Origin: Roridomyces roridus
Lineage: Eukaryota; Basidiomycota; Agaricomycetes; Agaricales; Mycenaceae
Direction of reading: 5' to 3'
Assembly: GCA_029378245.1 (NCBI GenBank)
Contig: JARKIF010000006.1
Location: 1,426,001-1,490,000, forward strand
Length of the DNA stretch: 64,000 nucleotides
A program made the translations under genes and the position numbers. The notes beneath the pieces are model-generated. The model saw only the letters and a program-made list of their open reading frames with translations, did not search any database and had not been told where the DNA came from. Each line of letters opens with the position of its first letter. Positions within the stretch are counted from its first letter, which is position 1. Below are positions 1 through 11,000 of this stretch, piece by piece.

Positions 1-1577
1 TTGGCCAAGCTAAGTACATTGCTTGGGAAGACACATCCGTCTTGGGAAGACACATCCATCTTGGGAAGACACATCCGTCTTGGGAAGACACATCCATCTT
101 GGGAAGACACATCCGTCTTGGGAAGACGGCGGGCATCTTGAGCAAGCAGCGAGTCTCTTCGTCAAGACACCCAGAAGACAGCTCTCAAGACACTCAGGTT
201 CCCACAGAAGATGAAGGAAAAGACGCATATATTGATGTAACCGTTACAATGACTCAAGTATAGATACGGGGAGGGGAATGGAGGAACCCGCCGGTGTAAC
301 GAAGGCGGGCAACGACACAGGATGGATCACGAGGGAGGAGGGAGGCCCAGTCGGTCTTTGTTTGTCGACACCTGGCGGGTCTTGTACCAGTATCAGACAC
401 GACGGCAGCGTGAAAGATGAACGTCGTGGTAACGGCTTGAGGTTTGGCATGATGCAAATCTTGGAGGCCGGCCGACATCTCGAAGGCGGAGCGATCTTGA
501 TTAGCCACGAGATCTTGTGCATATACGTTCGTGACGGTGTACAGGGACTTGCGAAACGAGATTGTCGACGTTGAGTTCAGTGTGAAAACGAGGACGGGGG
601 ATGTGCGGCGGGTAGGCAAGAGTCTGGAGGGTGAAGAAGGGACAGGGCGGCCGGGTCGAGTGAGGCGAGCAGCAAGGAGCGTGTGGAGCGAAGAAGGCGA
701 GCTTCATTATGTGGGGGACGAAGGTGAGGGATATCCGGGTGGGCGGTCTTCACTCCGTCACTCTTTCTTCTTCGCTCTTTCTTCAAACGTGGGTCTTGCT
801 AGCACGGGCACGCGATGTAGCAGGGGTGAGGTCGAGTGTGCGCCCTCCGAGCGGTTGTCGTCAGCGACAGAGCGACAGGTGGGGTCGGGAAGCGCACGAG
901 CGGAGGCTATGGCAAGACGAGCGACGAGTTGGACGAGGGAAGGACGGGGGTGGTGGTGGGAAGAAAAAGAAAGAGATGCGACGTGGCGGAATCACGCCAT
1001 CCGTAACATGAGTCATCTCGGGTATTTGTGATCCGGGCGGAGTTTGAAGCACTTGAAACATTTTCTTCTCTTCCTCCTCCGACTCGGGTCCTCGACTGGT
1101 TCGCTCCCCGGTGTCCCTCCGATTCAAGACGGTCCCTTGCCATCGCGGGCCACCTCGTCAAGCTGCAGCCAACACCAAGCCGACACTTCACTGCCCTGGA
1201 CAGCAGCGCACATCCCCAAGCTTCTGGATACAAGCAAGATACAAGACTCGCTATGAGAAGCCGATTCATGAAGGATATGCATTTGGTCCAGTCTGTATTG
1301 AATGTAATATATGCACACTACTTTTAAAAACTTAGATTTGTCTTCGCGTCTTTCGATGAAATTCCATCTTCAGAGAACTCAGATCGTCTTGGGCAGCTTG
1401 GAGACCAGATGTACCTGAAACACGAATCCTTCAAAGACAGATTATTATCGCCGAGCCATCCAAGACATCTTGCCCACGACCAAGATGCTGGAAGATGCCC
1501 GGCCAAGCAACGGCCAAGACAAAAGATGCCTCGTCAAGACAAAAGACGCCCAAGACAAACCTGTGATTTTGCTGATG
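1..1577. mobile_element. TIR DNA transposon, right part only (left end outside window)
   Basis: The right end at 1577 read inward starts CATCAGCAAAATCACAGG. This matches the inward termini (CATCAGCAAAA...) of the complete element at 30037-31501 that splits the F-box gene, so I take the two as one family. Both ends of the fragment are crowded with TCTTGGG/CCAAGAC words (22-200 and 1340-1560), which look like subterminal repeats. No transposase domain is recognisable in any frame between them, so the element looks non-autonomous. Family membership is inferred from one terminus only. Confidence 0.55.
22..127. repeat. 19-bp minisatellite, about 5.6 units
   Basis: Tandem units of CTTGGGAAGACACATCCRT run from 22 to 127. 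The variable base alternates G, A, G, A, G in successive units, so the real higher-order unit may be 38 bp. It lies inside the transposon fragment and shares the CTTGGG/AAGAC words spread through the rest of that fragment. Confidence 0.9.
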
Positions 1578-4500
1578 AGTAAGCGTGATAATCCTTATAC
1601 ATAGGATGAGAACGCACCATTGGCGCACCACGCCGGACGGGCACGGGTGAGGACGGGAGGAAGATCAGGCAGACATGCACAAACATAGAGCCGAAGATCC
1701 GAATTTGATCCGAATACACCTGCTCTTGACGCTCACTTGCTCCCGGCCGCGCGAGACAAAGCTTCGTGGATCTACCTCCACGCCAGACATCCTGAAGCAT
1801 CCTGAACGCTATGAGACCGATTCACGCAAAGCAACGCAAACCTGCCAGTGGCTCCACAATTGATGAAGCGACTTGGTGCGCAATTTTGTGGCTTCTCACT
1901 CGACTAGCTAGACTCACTTCAGATTGGACAACCCAGATTCCGAGCTCAGCTTGGGTATCAATCAATGCAATTTATCTCCGTTTCTTTGCTCTGGATTCCG
2001 CTTGGGCAGAGTATCGCGCATGTGGGTGAACCCCGAGGAATGGGCGGGGCCGCCGGACGTACCTGTTGCACTTTACCTTACAACCACAGTCCCGTCCAGA
2101 AGCTTGCTTATATGCAACTTATATGCACCTTACCGGGACAAAGAGGAATATGCGGCTGATAGCTCGAGAAGCTGCGAACTGGCCACCGGTGCGTCCGCGT
2201 CCGTCTTCGCTTGGGATACTTGACTGCCTGATATATTTGATGCCACCCGCATACCCTCGGAGCTCTGGGCTGGTTCTGGCTATGATTCTAGGTGTGGTCT
2301 CGACCTGTTGTCCCGCTGAAACTTCACCCGCGGATCCAAGCGCGACTGCTGTGGCTCTGGTTCATTGAAAAATGTCGGAAAAACGTTCGGATCATGAAGA
2401 TCAGTGATGATGGGTGATAAGGCAATTAGACAAGGGGAGCCTGATAGGTTGAGCCAATCTAATTAGTTCAGGGAGGTTGAGGCATTACAAGGCATTATAA
2501 GGTAAGGGTCAATCCAATGACAAAAGCTTTCGCCACCTTTCCAGGCCTTTCTAGTCTTATGCATTTCTTGCTCTCGAAGCGAGTCGAACCAGCGACCCAT
2601 GCGTGTCAAACACATGCCAAGAGCAAATGAATGTAACCACTACACCAGGTAGTCGTTTTATTAGAGCGTAACCGGCGTCTTCACATACCGCTTTCAAACG
2701 TTCGCAGTATCCACACACCTCCGCAACGCCCAAACCTGCTATGGTTTTCTGCATCTGAATAGTTCGACGTGTACAACTCGCGCTCGAATTCAATTCGACG
2801 CCGTCTCGTCCCTGTTTAATTGTGCATCGGGATTGCTCCCCACTGCAGCGATACAACATCTCTCTGAATCTTCATCCACAGGCGGCGGTGCGCGGACAAG
2901 TGTCGGATAGATTTTCCCGAGACCGGCAACATATGTACTACGACGCTGAAGTTGGGCGCAACTGCCGGTCAACCTCGGAGTGATGAATGTAGGATGTGGC
3001 ATGGATAATGCATTTGTGCTGGTCGACGTCGGGGCGTGTCTATCAGCACCTCGAATATTACAAACGACAGAACGGGGGTGTCGGGATATGGTGTTGGGGC
3101 TGCTAGTTTAGTGTCAGACTCGTCGTCTATCCATCAATGAGTGTTGTGAGAATAAGTAAGCCCAAAGAGTATTGTAGTTTCTTTCGCTCGGCGTAATGAC
3201 CGAGGTCAGTTTGTACATTGACTGTCACGGAATTAAAAACGGAAGAAAGGGAGGAGGAAAGGAGGGCCGTACGCTGACATCTATATACTACCACAGCGTC
3301 TGAACACCCGATTCGACGACGTCGCGAAGTACACCGGCCCCTCAGAAGCAAAAGTTCATGGCGCCAACTTGAAGCGTAGCGAACGTTGCAGCGCGCGCCG
3401 ATGCGATGATTCAAGAGGGCCGCGTTCGCTCCGAACTCTTATAACGGCGGTCGCACACGGACGGGAAGTAATGGGTGAAGGGAAGGCAGCATGACAAACT
3501 CACGGGATAACCAGAGAAAGAAAGAATGCCCCACATATTCAGAACGCTGTCCCTGGTCTCCAATTGCTTGCCATCCCCACTCGACACTCGGATATCAAGT
3601 CGTACCCTCGACGAGATGCGGAGTCACATCTGCGCAGATAGAGTACGACTGTGGATTTCGAGAATCGATGGGGACACAATTCAGAAGACCCAAGTTGGAT
3701 CTGGGATGTCCGCGAAGAGGGAAATGGTCAATGGACGAGCCGTAGAAATACACTGCCGACGCACCTGCTGTATCGGTCCATGGACAGCAGTATACACTTT
3801 TCGCGCGCTGAGAGCGGAGAACCATCGCACTGAGACACCCGGAAGGGTTCGAGGATGAAAGAAGTTGACCCCATGGATGCATACGCACCGTAGGATCGGG
3901 AACGAGATCCTCGATGCTCGTAGGCACTTCAGCACCCAGCCCTATTCCAACTTCGGCCCGACTTTTTCGAATTCAGAGCCCAGTGAAGCTCCTAGAGGCT
4001 CTGAACTTGGGACGACAGACTCCAGAGCAATGAGCAACGCAAGGCCGACGTGGCAGTTACTGCCGTCGCGTGGGGGCCTATAGATGGCCGCCACCGTCCC
4101 AAACAAGGGCCTATATGCTGCGTCAGTGCGTGGCGATCGTTGTACATGAGAGCTGTTGGCATTGGGACGGCGTGGAGCTGGGGTACTTGCTCGGGCGCTG
4201 GACGGGACGGCAGCCTAATAAGGCCTTGACAGCTCGTGGGATTATAAGGCTAAAAATATTTTTCCGACATTTAAGCCTCCAAGTGGCTGCTTCTCTACCA
4301 AATGGATGATCATACGACCGATTCCGTTTCTGGGCACGGCCGCGGATGTCTGTAGTTCCGTCAAGTACTTCGCGGCGGCACAAGTTTCTGAAAGGATAGA
4401 CGTCTAGGAGGCTATTCTGAGCCAGCACAAGTTCCTGTCCTGCGACTTACGTGCCTTCCTGGTATACCTGTGTAGTCCGCTCACACCAGACATATCTGCT

Positions 4501-4700
4501 TTCTCCCGCCGGATGCGATCTACTGGGGACCAAAGGCCCGAACGTCGCTCCATGGGTTTCGGTTTCGCCAGATTTATCTATCAGAACCATACCTCGCCTG
4601 GCATCAACACACGTCGGGATGGCAGAACGAGTAATAGTATTCTCTTCACCTTCCGCGCCTTTTTGTACATGCAAGAAGCGAGCCAGGGTAAGTATCTTGC
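1578..4700. other. Gene-poor region, no supported gene
   Basis: Open frames here are short, overlap on both strands and show no domain, signal peptide or conserved splice pattern. Minus-strand frames at 3595-3935 and plus-strand frames at 1924-2368 have acceptable composition but match nothing I know. The only structured item I can name is the tRNA-like segment at 2581-2650. Confidence 0.5.
2581..2650 (-). other. tRNA-like sequence, probably a tRNA-derived SINE or pseudogene
   Basis: On the minus strand there is an A-box-like TGGTGTAGTGG, an anticodon-arm-like hairpin (ATGTG/CGCAT around a 7-nt loop) and a B-box-like GGTTCGACTCG. The acceptor and T stems do not pair: the bases flanking the T loop are not complementary, and no 3' partner exists for the presumed 5' acceptor strand. 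A functional tRNA is therefore unlikely. A SINE head driven by a polymerase III promoter fits better. Confidence 0.4.
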
Positions 4701-4849
4701 TCCCCGCGGGTCTTGTTGCGCTTCTCGACCGACCGGAGGATCGTACGACTCCTTATCGTCCGCTTCTGGACACTGAGAGGCCAAACTTCATTCGCGTTCC
4801 ATGTACCATTCACTCCACGGAGTCCTCGCGGTGTCCCAGCTCGAGTACT

Positions 4850-4855
4850 TATAAA
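4850..4855 (+). promoter_or_regulatory. TATA box of the small secreted protein gene
   Basis: TATAAA stands 62 nt upstream of the ATG at 4917, with no other ATG in the preferred frame between them. The spacing suits a fungal core promoter. Inference from motif and position only. Confidence 0.5.
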
Positions 4856-4916
4856 CGGTTCAAATGAATCAAATCGCATCCATGAATTATCGAACTACCC
4901 AGTGAAATCTTATACG

Positions 4917-5160
4917 ATGCACTTCCGCGCTTCCCTCATGTTCCTTCTCGGCGTCGCCATTACGATCGTCCTCCCTGCAAGCGCTCAGGGTTGCAACCCC
5001 ACGACCTATAGTTGCCAGAGCGCAGACGATTACTGCACCAAACAGTGCGTGGACAATGTCAGTATATAAAGCTTTTCTTCTGTCAACCTGGCTGATCAGT
5101 GTGTTTTCTTAGATCTGTCAACTTGACTTGTAGATCTGTCAACCTGGCTGCACGTAAGGA
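4917..5160 (+). CDS. Small secreted cysteine-rich protein (partial model)
   Basis: The ATG at 4917 opens a peptide whose first 23 or so residues form a clear signal peptide: a basic start, a long Leu/Val/Ile core and an ASAQG cleavage region. The mature part is Cys-rich (C-x6-C then C-x3-C spacing). The first exon runs to about 5055 at a GTCAGT donor. A TAG acceptor near 5134 leads to a short exon ICQPGCT that ends at a GTAAGG donor. The last exon is not certain. The product would be exported; size and Cys content resemble small secreted proteins of mushrooms, whose roles are mostly unknown. I cannot name the family. A decayed tandem copy lies just downstream. Confidence 0.55.
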
Positions 5161-5399
5161 GGGACTTGGTGTTGCGTTGCGTTTTGCTGGAGGGTGGTGT
5201 ATCGATTTAATACGGACCTTTGTGCTTTTGATGGCGGGAAAATGGAGAATTGAAAATTGAGAGACAGTGATGCTCCCGTTGATTCGTTGGTGATGCAGCT
5301 ATACTTTCTCGGAAGGATTGCAGTCCATATGGCATAAAGCGATTCACAAGGCGATACCGACGGCAGCATCACTCGAGGAATCTGGATCAGTCCTTTACA

Positions 5400-5690
5400 A
5401 TTACTTGATTCAAGGAGGCCTATACTTCTCCTCGTGGTCGCCATTACGATCGTCGTCCCCGCGGCCGCTAGCGCCCAGTGGGCCCGCTCTGCAACGGAGG
5501 ATTCCAATGTCGGGGACCAGTGCTGTAGCTGTGTTTGCTTGAGCCTTGGACAAGTAAACACCGCTACGGCGCACGAAGCTTTTCCTCTGGCACCTGGCTG
5601 ATTAGCGTACTTAATTCTGCGGTGCGTAAGGGAGTTGGCAAGGACTTGGTGTTGCGTTGCGTTTTTGGCTGGTGACTTGGGGGACCAGGT
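5400..5690 (+). pseudogene. Decayed tandem copy of the small secreted protein gene
   Basis: The signal-peptide-coding segment at 4944-4990 reappears around 5425-5475 with the same GGTCGCCATTACGATCGTC core, but no ATG or matching Cys-rich frame follows. The 3' flank of the first copy (AAGGAGGGACTTGGTGTTGCG, near 5155) also reappears near 5640. The block TCACAAGGCGATRCCGACG occurs at 5347 and again at 5935, so the duplication covers gene plus flank, roughly 500-600 bp per unit. Confidence 0.55.
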
Positions 5691-5969
5691 TACTGATGGG
5701 AGTCCTTGATTACACCGCGATATTGTACCTACTACCTCGAGGGAATATGGACCTTTAACTTGCCTTTGACGCCGAGAAGATTGAGTGATACACGTTGATG
5801 GCAACGTTGATACGTCTCGGAGGCCTCTCATTGCGAGTTTGTCGCGAGTCATCGGTATGACGCCAGAATATAATTACCTGATTGTACACCAACTAGCCTC
5901 GGCTGCCCAGGTCGCGTCCATAAACTCACTGAGTCACAAGGCGATGCCGACGACAGCATCACTCGATCA

Positions 5970-7390
5970 TCACCCCGTTATAATTCCCGCTACCGTTAGG
6001 TAAGGGTTTCTTATAGGGAGTACCTTTTGACAGCACAGTCGGTAAATCACAGTTTTTGTCATCACCTTTAGTCAGTGCCAGATTTTGGCTGGGGCCGCAA
6101 AGATGCCGGTGACTCGGCAGAACTCGGCCTCTGGTCCGACCTGCTGACGAGAAAGAATCTGCGCAAGTAATACCGATAACCATCGGTATGGAGCTTTCCT
6201 CCAACCATCCTCAGCTCTCGATGGCCTCCTTGCCTCTCGCGGTTTGAAATGGACCGTTTGCGAATCCTTTGTCCACCACCGCTCTCGCATCCCGATCAAT
6301 TGCAATGGGCTCAAGCAATGAAGACCTCATCAAGAACTCCGATGACTGCAGTCCAAGCTGCCTAAGTTCTTGGCTATGAAGACGACCATCTGACGACGAG
6401 AAAAGCTCACGCTCACTGTACACGACTGAATGTTGTCGCCACCAGACTCGCGCAAATGAACAAGCCGGACCATTGTGGGCGAGCGCCGAGGAATAAGAAT
6501 GTGGTCAGGAAGAGAACTAACCCGAGTGCCAACGACTCTCAATAGGAACTTCCGGGAGGCGGCTGTTGCTGAGATCTTGAACGAGCAGGCTGTGGATAAG
6601 AGATGAAGGCTACAAAACCAATGCAAAACCGGTCAAGCTGCCAAAGGTCCCGAGCGTCCAGGTGCCTTCCTCGGGACTCCCCTGTCTACAGGCTGCGCGA
6701 TGCATGGGAGTCGATGCCGGCACCGACTCTGCTGCCAGCCGCCAGCCTCGAGAAGGGAATAAGCACGGTGTGTGTCAGTGCTTACCATTGTCTCACCGAC
6801 CCAAGCTGAAAGCTGTGGCGCACGGCTCGTGGTCGTGATTTCCAGCATCCAGGGCATACTTACCATTCTTCTGACCGCGGGTACCTAGGCAAAATGCCAG
6901 ATGAACGCCGGCGCCAGTGGTTCGGAATCACAACATCTTTTTGCCTGTCTGTCGTCATTGGTAAACCTAGCATGCTTGCAAGCTATTCTACTTACTGGTA
7001 ATGTCAGTTCAGCTAGCACTGTCTACGAGAGACTACAACGAATGCGTAAACAGCCATTTTCTTGAATGGCACAATGGGAGGCGCGAGGGAGTGCGACGCG
7101 GAGCGGTCGCACGGACGAGCGCCGACCTGAGGATAATTCACTGCCGACTCGTCCACTGATTTCTCCTCATGGGTTTTACACTTCATTTTTGAAAGACTCG
7201 GAGGAGTCCACGAGTGTGGCGCGCAGGAGCACGGACGAGCGACGGAATGCTAGCATTTGTAACATCTTGATTTTATGTACTTAATTACTAAATACCACTG
7301 GAATGGAGCTGAACTAGATTCACAAAGAACACATGGTAGCGGGCCTTGCCGCTTGTCGGCCCTACCTCCTTAATACTTTATTGAATGAGA
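5970..7390. other. Unresolved region, possible decayed gene
   Basis: Short plus-strand stretches with protein-like composition occur (for example around 6540-6600 and 6640-6740), separated by stops and by possible small introns. I could not join them into a gene or recognise a family. A repeated word ACGGACGAGCG at 7105 and 7230 is the only other structure seen. Confidence 0.3.
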
Positions 7391-7430
7391 CTTAGGTAAA
7401 ATAGAAAAGCAGAAGAACGTCGGTACATAC

Positions 7431-7670
7431 CTGGCGCAGGAGAGACTCTTCGAGGTGGGGACACCAATTTTCCGATTGCAGTGCTCGCACATGAGCAACG
7501 ACTCGTTCGACATCCATGTTTTTCAGCCCCAGGAAGGCAATTTCCTTCATGAGCCAGATGTCGATAGGTTCGGGTAACTGTAAATCACAACGGTTGGTGA
7601 GAGCATTGTGAGCCAAGGCGAACGAATGTACTGTGGATGAGCAGGTAGATGTAGATGTGATGGCAGACAT
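7431..7670 (-). CDS. Two-repeat family protein, copy A (first exon, 3' part lost)
   Basis: An 80-codon exon starts at the ATG at 7670 in the context AAATATGTCT, the same context as copy B at 28043, which supports the start. It carries a Ser/Thr-rich leader and then one repeat unit with the landmarks WLMKEIAFLGLKNMDVERVV and ENWCPHLEESLLRQ. A GTATGT donor follows at 7430. In intact copy C (33056-33711) further exons encode a second repeat, but nothing similar can be found below 7430, so copy A appears truncated. Function unknown. The predicted character is short amphipathic helices, perhaps a helical-repeat scaffold. I recognise no named domain. Confidence 0.55.
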
Positions 7671-8078
7671 ATTTCTTGTGGTTGTTGTTGAGTGGAAGGA
7701 CCACCGAGGACGATGGCCCTTTTATATGCCATGCCCGACCGACCTGGGCCCGAGTGACGCCGTCGATTGGCCTTGGGTCGGAGTCTATCAGGGAAAGACC
7801 AGAACAATCCCTCCGGATTGATGCGACCTCCGAGGATCGGCCGATCTAGACTCAGCCGGCGACCATGCCGAGAGGCCCCGCTCCGCTCATCGGAACGAAT
7901 AGGCAACGGATCACGATTTATGTCATGGATCACGGCAATGCCAATGTGGCAAACATCCCGCGCGGGCCGCTTTCCTTCTTCGTCTTATTCTACGGCCATC
8001 AATGGCTTTCCAGGGCAACTTGGACATGATCTCCCTCGGACGCCGATTGAAATCGAACACGCTGCGTACAGATAGCAT

Positions 8079-11000
8079 TCAATCTTCCGATTCCGGCAAA
8101 GCAACTTGAACCTCGACGCATGCATCCAGCGCTCTCTTCCACAGCGGATTCTCCGCGAGAGTGCTCCTATCCCCAATAATAATCAGGGCAAGCCGCGCCC
8201 GAGTCCACATCACATTCAACCTCCTCGCATCATCCACGAACCCAATATCCCGCTCGGCGTTACTCCGAACACTCGAAAAGATGATGATGTCGCTCTCCCG
8301 GCCCTGGAACGAGTCGATTGTGAACGATTCGGGCTTGAACCGGTGTAGCTCTTTGACTTGTTTGGTGTATGGCGAGAGGACGGTGACCGAGAGGGTTTCT
8401 GCGGATTCCTCGGACTTTGCGAGTTCCAATTGCGGCAAGATGTGTTTGACGATCTTGACCTGGCCCTCATTGCTTTTGGACATCCCGCCCATATCCTCCT
8501 CGGTGGAGCACTGGATGAAAACTGTCGGGATAATACCACCTGTGGTTGAATGACGCGGCCATGGAAATGAAGTACGGCTCAGAATCTGCAAGACGGCTGC
8601 ACTGTCGGAGATCCCGGTACGCAATCTGTTTTCGTAGAATTCCCTGGAAGGAAAGTCGGCCAGTTCGCGAGGGAAGCGGTATTGAACCTGTGGGTAAGTT
8701 CACTTCATGAACAGGCTAGATGAAAGGAGCATCTCACATCCAACATAGTCTTGGACATCCCGGGCACGTCGACGCCGGTGTAGAGCCGCTCGAGGAGGGA
8801 CACGTCGAACTGAAGAGCTCTGGCCATGTTTTTGACTGTGGGTCGTAATTGAACGCTATGAAAGCCATCAACCAATAAGCCTGAGCAAACGAGCCATACT
8901 CACTGATCTCCGACCAAAATCGCCTGGCGAGTTCCCTTGACGAGCGGTATGAGCGCACAGGGCTCGGTGATCTGGGAGGCCTCGTCGATCAGTGCGATTT
9001 CAAAGTCCGACTTGCGTAGTATCCCCAGGCCCGCGCCCTTATCTCTTTCAATTAGAGAATTCCAACAAAATGAACGGTACGCACAGCGCAAGTCGTAAAC
9101 ACAATCCTCGCCGCCTGCAATCGCTGTTGCGCCTTCTTGAACAGCTTGTTGTTCTCGTTCATATCCCCGCCTACACGTGCGTCGATAGTGTAGCTCTGCA
9201 GATTCTTGTTGACTTTGGATATATCGGTGGCAACGCGCAGGATCTGTTGTTCGGACAGAATATTCGCCTTCTTGTTCATGGCTATGAATCGTTCGAGGAC
9301 ATTGTCAACGGCTAAAGAAGATGAAGAAATTCTCAGCCACGAAGATGCTTTCTGGCTCACCGTTATGTGTTGACGCAGTCATCAGGATTTTGGTCTCGTC
9401 GTCGTTATTTTGGATGAGTCGCTTCAGCATTTGAACGACCACCGTAGTCTTTCCGGTTCCTGTACAGGGACTGGTTAGTGAGATGGACTGTCTCCCGTAA
9501 GGCTCATACCTGGAGGTCCCCAGACGAGTGATAGTGGGTTATGAATGGCTTCGACAGCAGCGACTTGACTCTGATTCAAAGTGGAATACTCGCCCGGTGC
9601 TGAAGGGGTCAGAGTCGTCGACGCGAGCGTAGTCAGAGATTCCGGTTCGGTGCCCGTAATAATACTGTAGTAACGACAGGACAGCTCACGGTTCTCCAAA
9701 AGTCGAAGGAGAGCGTCCATCATTGCCTTGGAAGTTGCTGAAAAAGTCTCGACTCAACGGCCAGTCCGTGAGAAGACGTTACGCACCGGTGCTTCCTGCA
9801 TGGTACAGATTCCAGTCCATGATCGTCATCTCCGGTGGTGGCGGGTGCATCAGCTCGATTTTCAACTCGCCCTTCATGGACTGGATAACCACTCCATCCA
9901 TAACGATCGACTCAACCCAGCGGTTGTCCGGCTTCGAGGCCGCTTGAAGTCGAACATGGGAATGCAACCTCACGGGCGTCTTTGCGTCAACCCTAATGGG
10001 GGCCTTGACGCACAACGGCTCGTCGTCGACGAAAGACAACCGAGTGTGTACCGGGGCCGTCCGCTGTCTCTTGGGCTTGCCATCCTCGTCGCAAGGACAT
10101 TCCTCGAATGCCTCCTCGGTGCGGTCGAACGCGATCGCAAGGGCGTGTTTTTCTCCATACCTCCGCGCAAGGTCCGCGTCGCCGCCGTGTGCCAGCCGAG
10201 AATCGTTGAGAACGAGAAGAACTTCTTGGGCCAGTTCCTGTGCACGCACAGAGCCTGCGGTCAACCATAGCAGATCAAAGTATGTGTGCAGCGGCAACGC
10301 GGCGATGGTCGCGGATATTTTCTCGAGCGCCACGAGCACGGCGATGCGCAGGCTATTCGCGGAACGGATGAGATTGTAGAGAATGGAGGAAGCCAGGGGT
10401 GCAGTTTGTTCCGGCAGTTGGAAAGTGTCGAGTGGCGGGTATCTTTTGAGCAGAGAAAACACGAGAGGAGGGTAGATGTCCATCCATTTGACAATCTTGG
10501 CACGAGGGAGAGGATCCGCTGAGAAGATATGATCGAACACCCAGAAAGCTTCCTCCTCCAAGTGATAACGGAGCGAGAAATGCATAATTTCGTTGACTTG
10601 CGCCGGTTCGAGGCTTCGCAAATGGTTTTGGAAATCAAGAATACCGAGCCTGGGATGGAATGCCGCGCGGAGCCACAGGGGATATTTTTCGGCATCCCTC
10701 CAGTCCTCTTGGCTTATGTCTTTGATGTCGTTTAGGTGGTAAGGTGCCGCCTGGCGCTCGAATCGTTTGACTCGATTTTCAGTCGGAACGCTAAGCAGAA
10801 GTCAATCCAGCTTCCCTAGAAACGAATGAGACAAACTCACTGTTCAAACCACATGTCGAAAAGCTGATGCGCGACACGGTCACGATTCGAGACCACGTGC
10901 AGTTCGATGGCTGTCACCGGGGTCCGGTTTATTCTGCCTACTTGCTGCAGCGATATTGTTGAGCAGAGAAAACTAGGGCAGGAAAGTAAGAACATACCCT

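Noticed and set aside
2581..2650. Functional tRNA gene
   Set aside because: Acceptor and T stems do not pair.
5139..5852. 237-codon minus-strand frame across the secreted-protein duplication
   Set aside because: It runs antisense through two tandem repeat units and repeats its own sequence; no domain.
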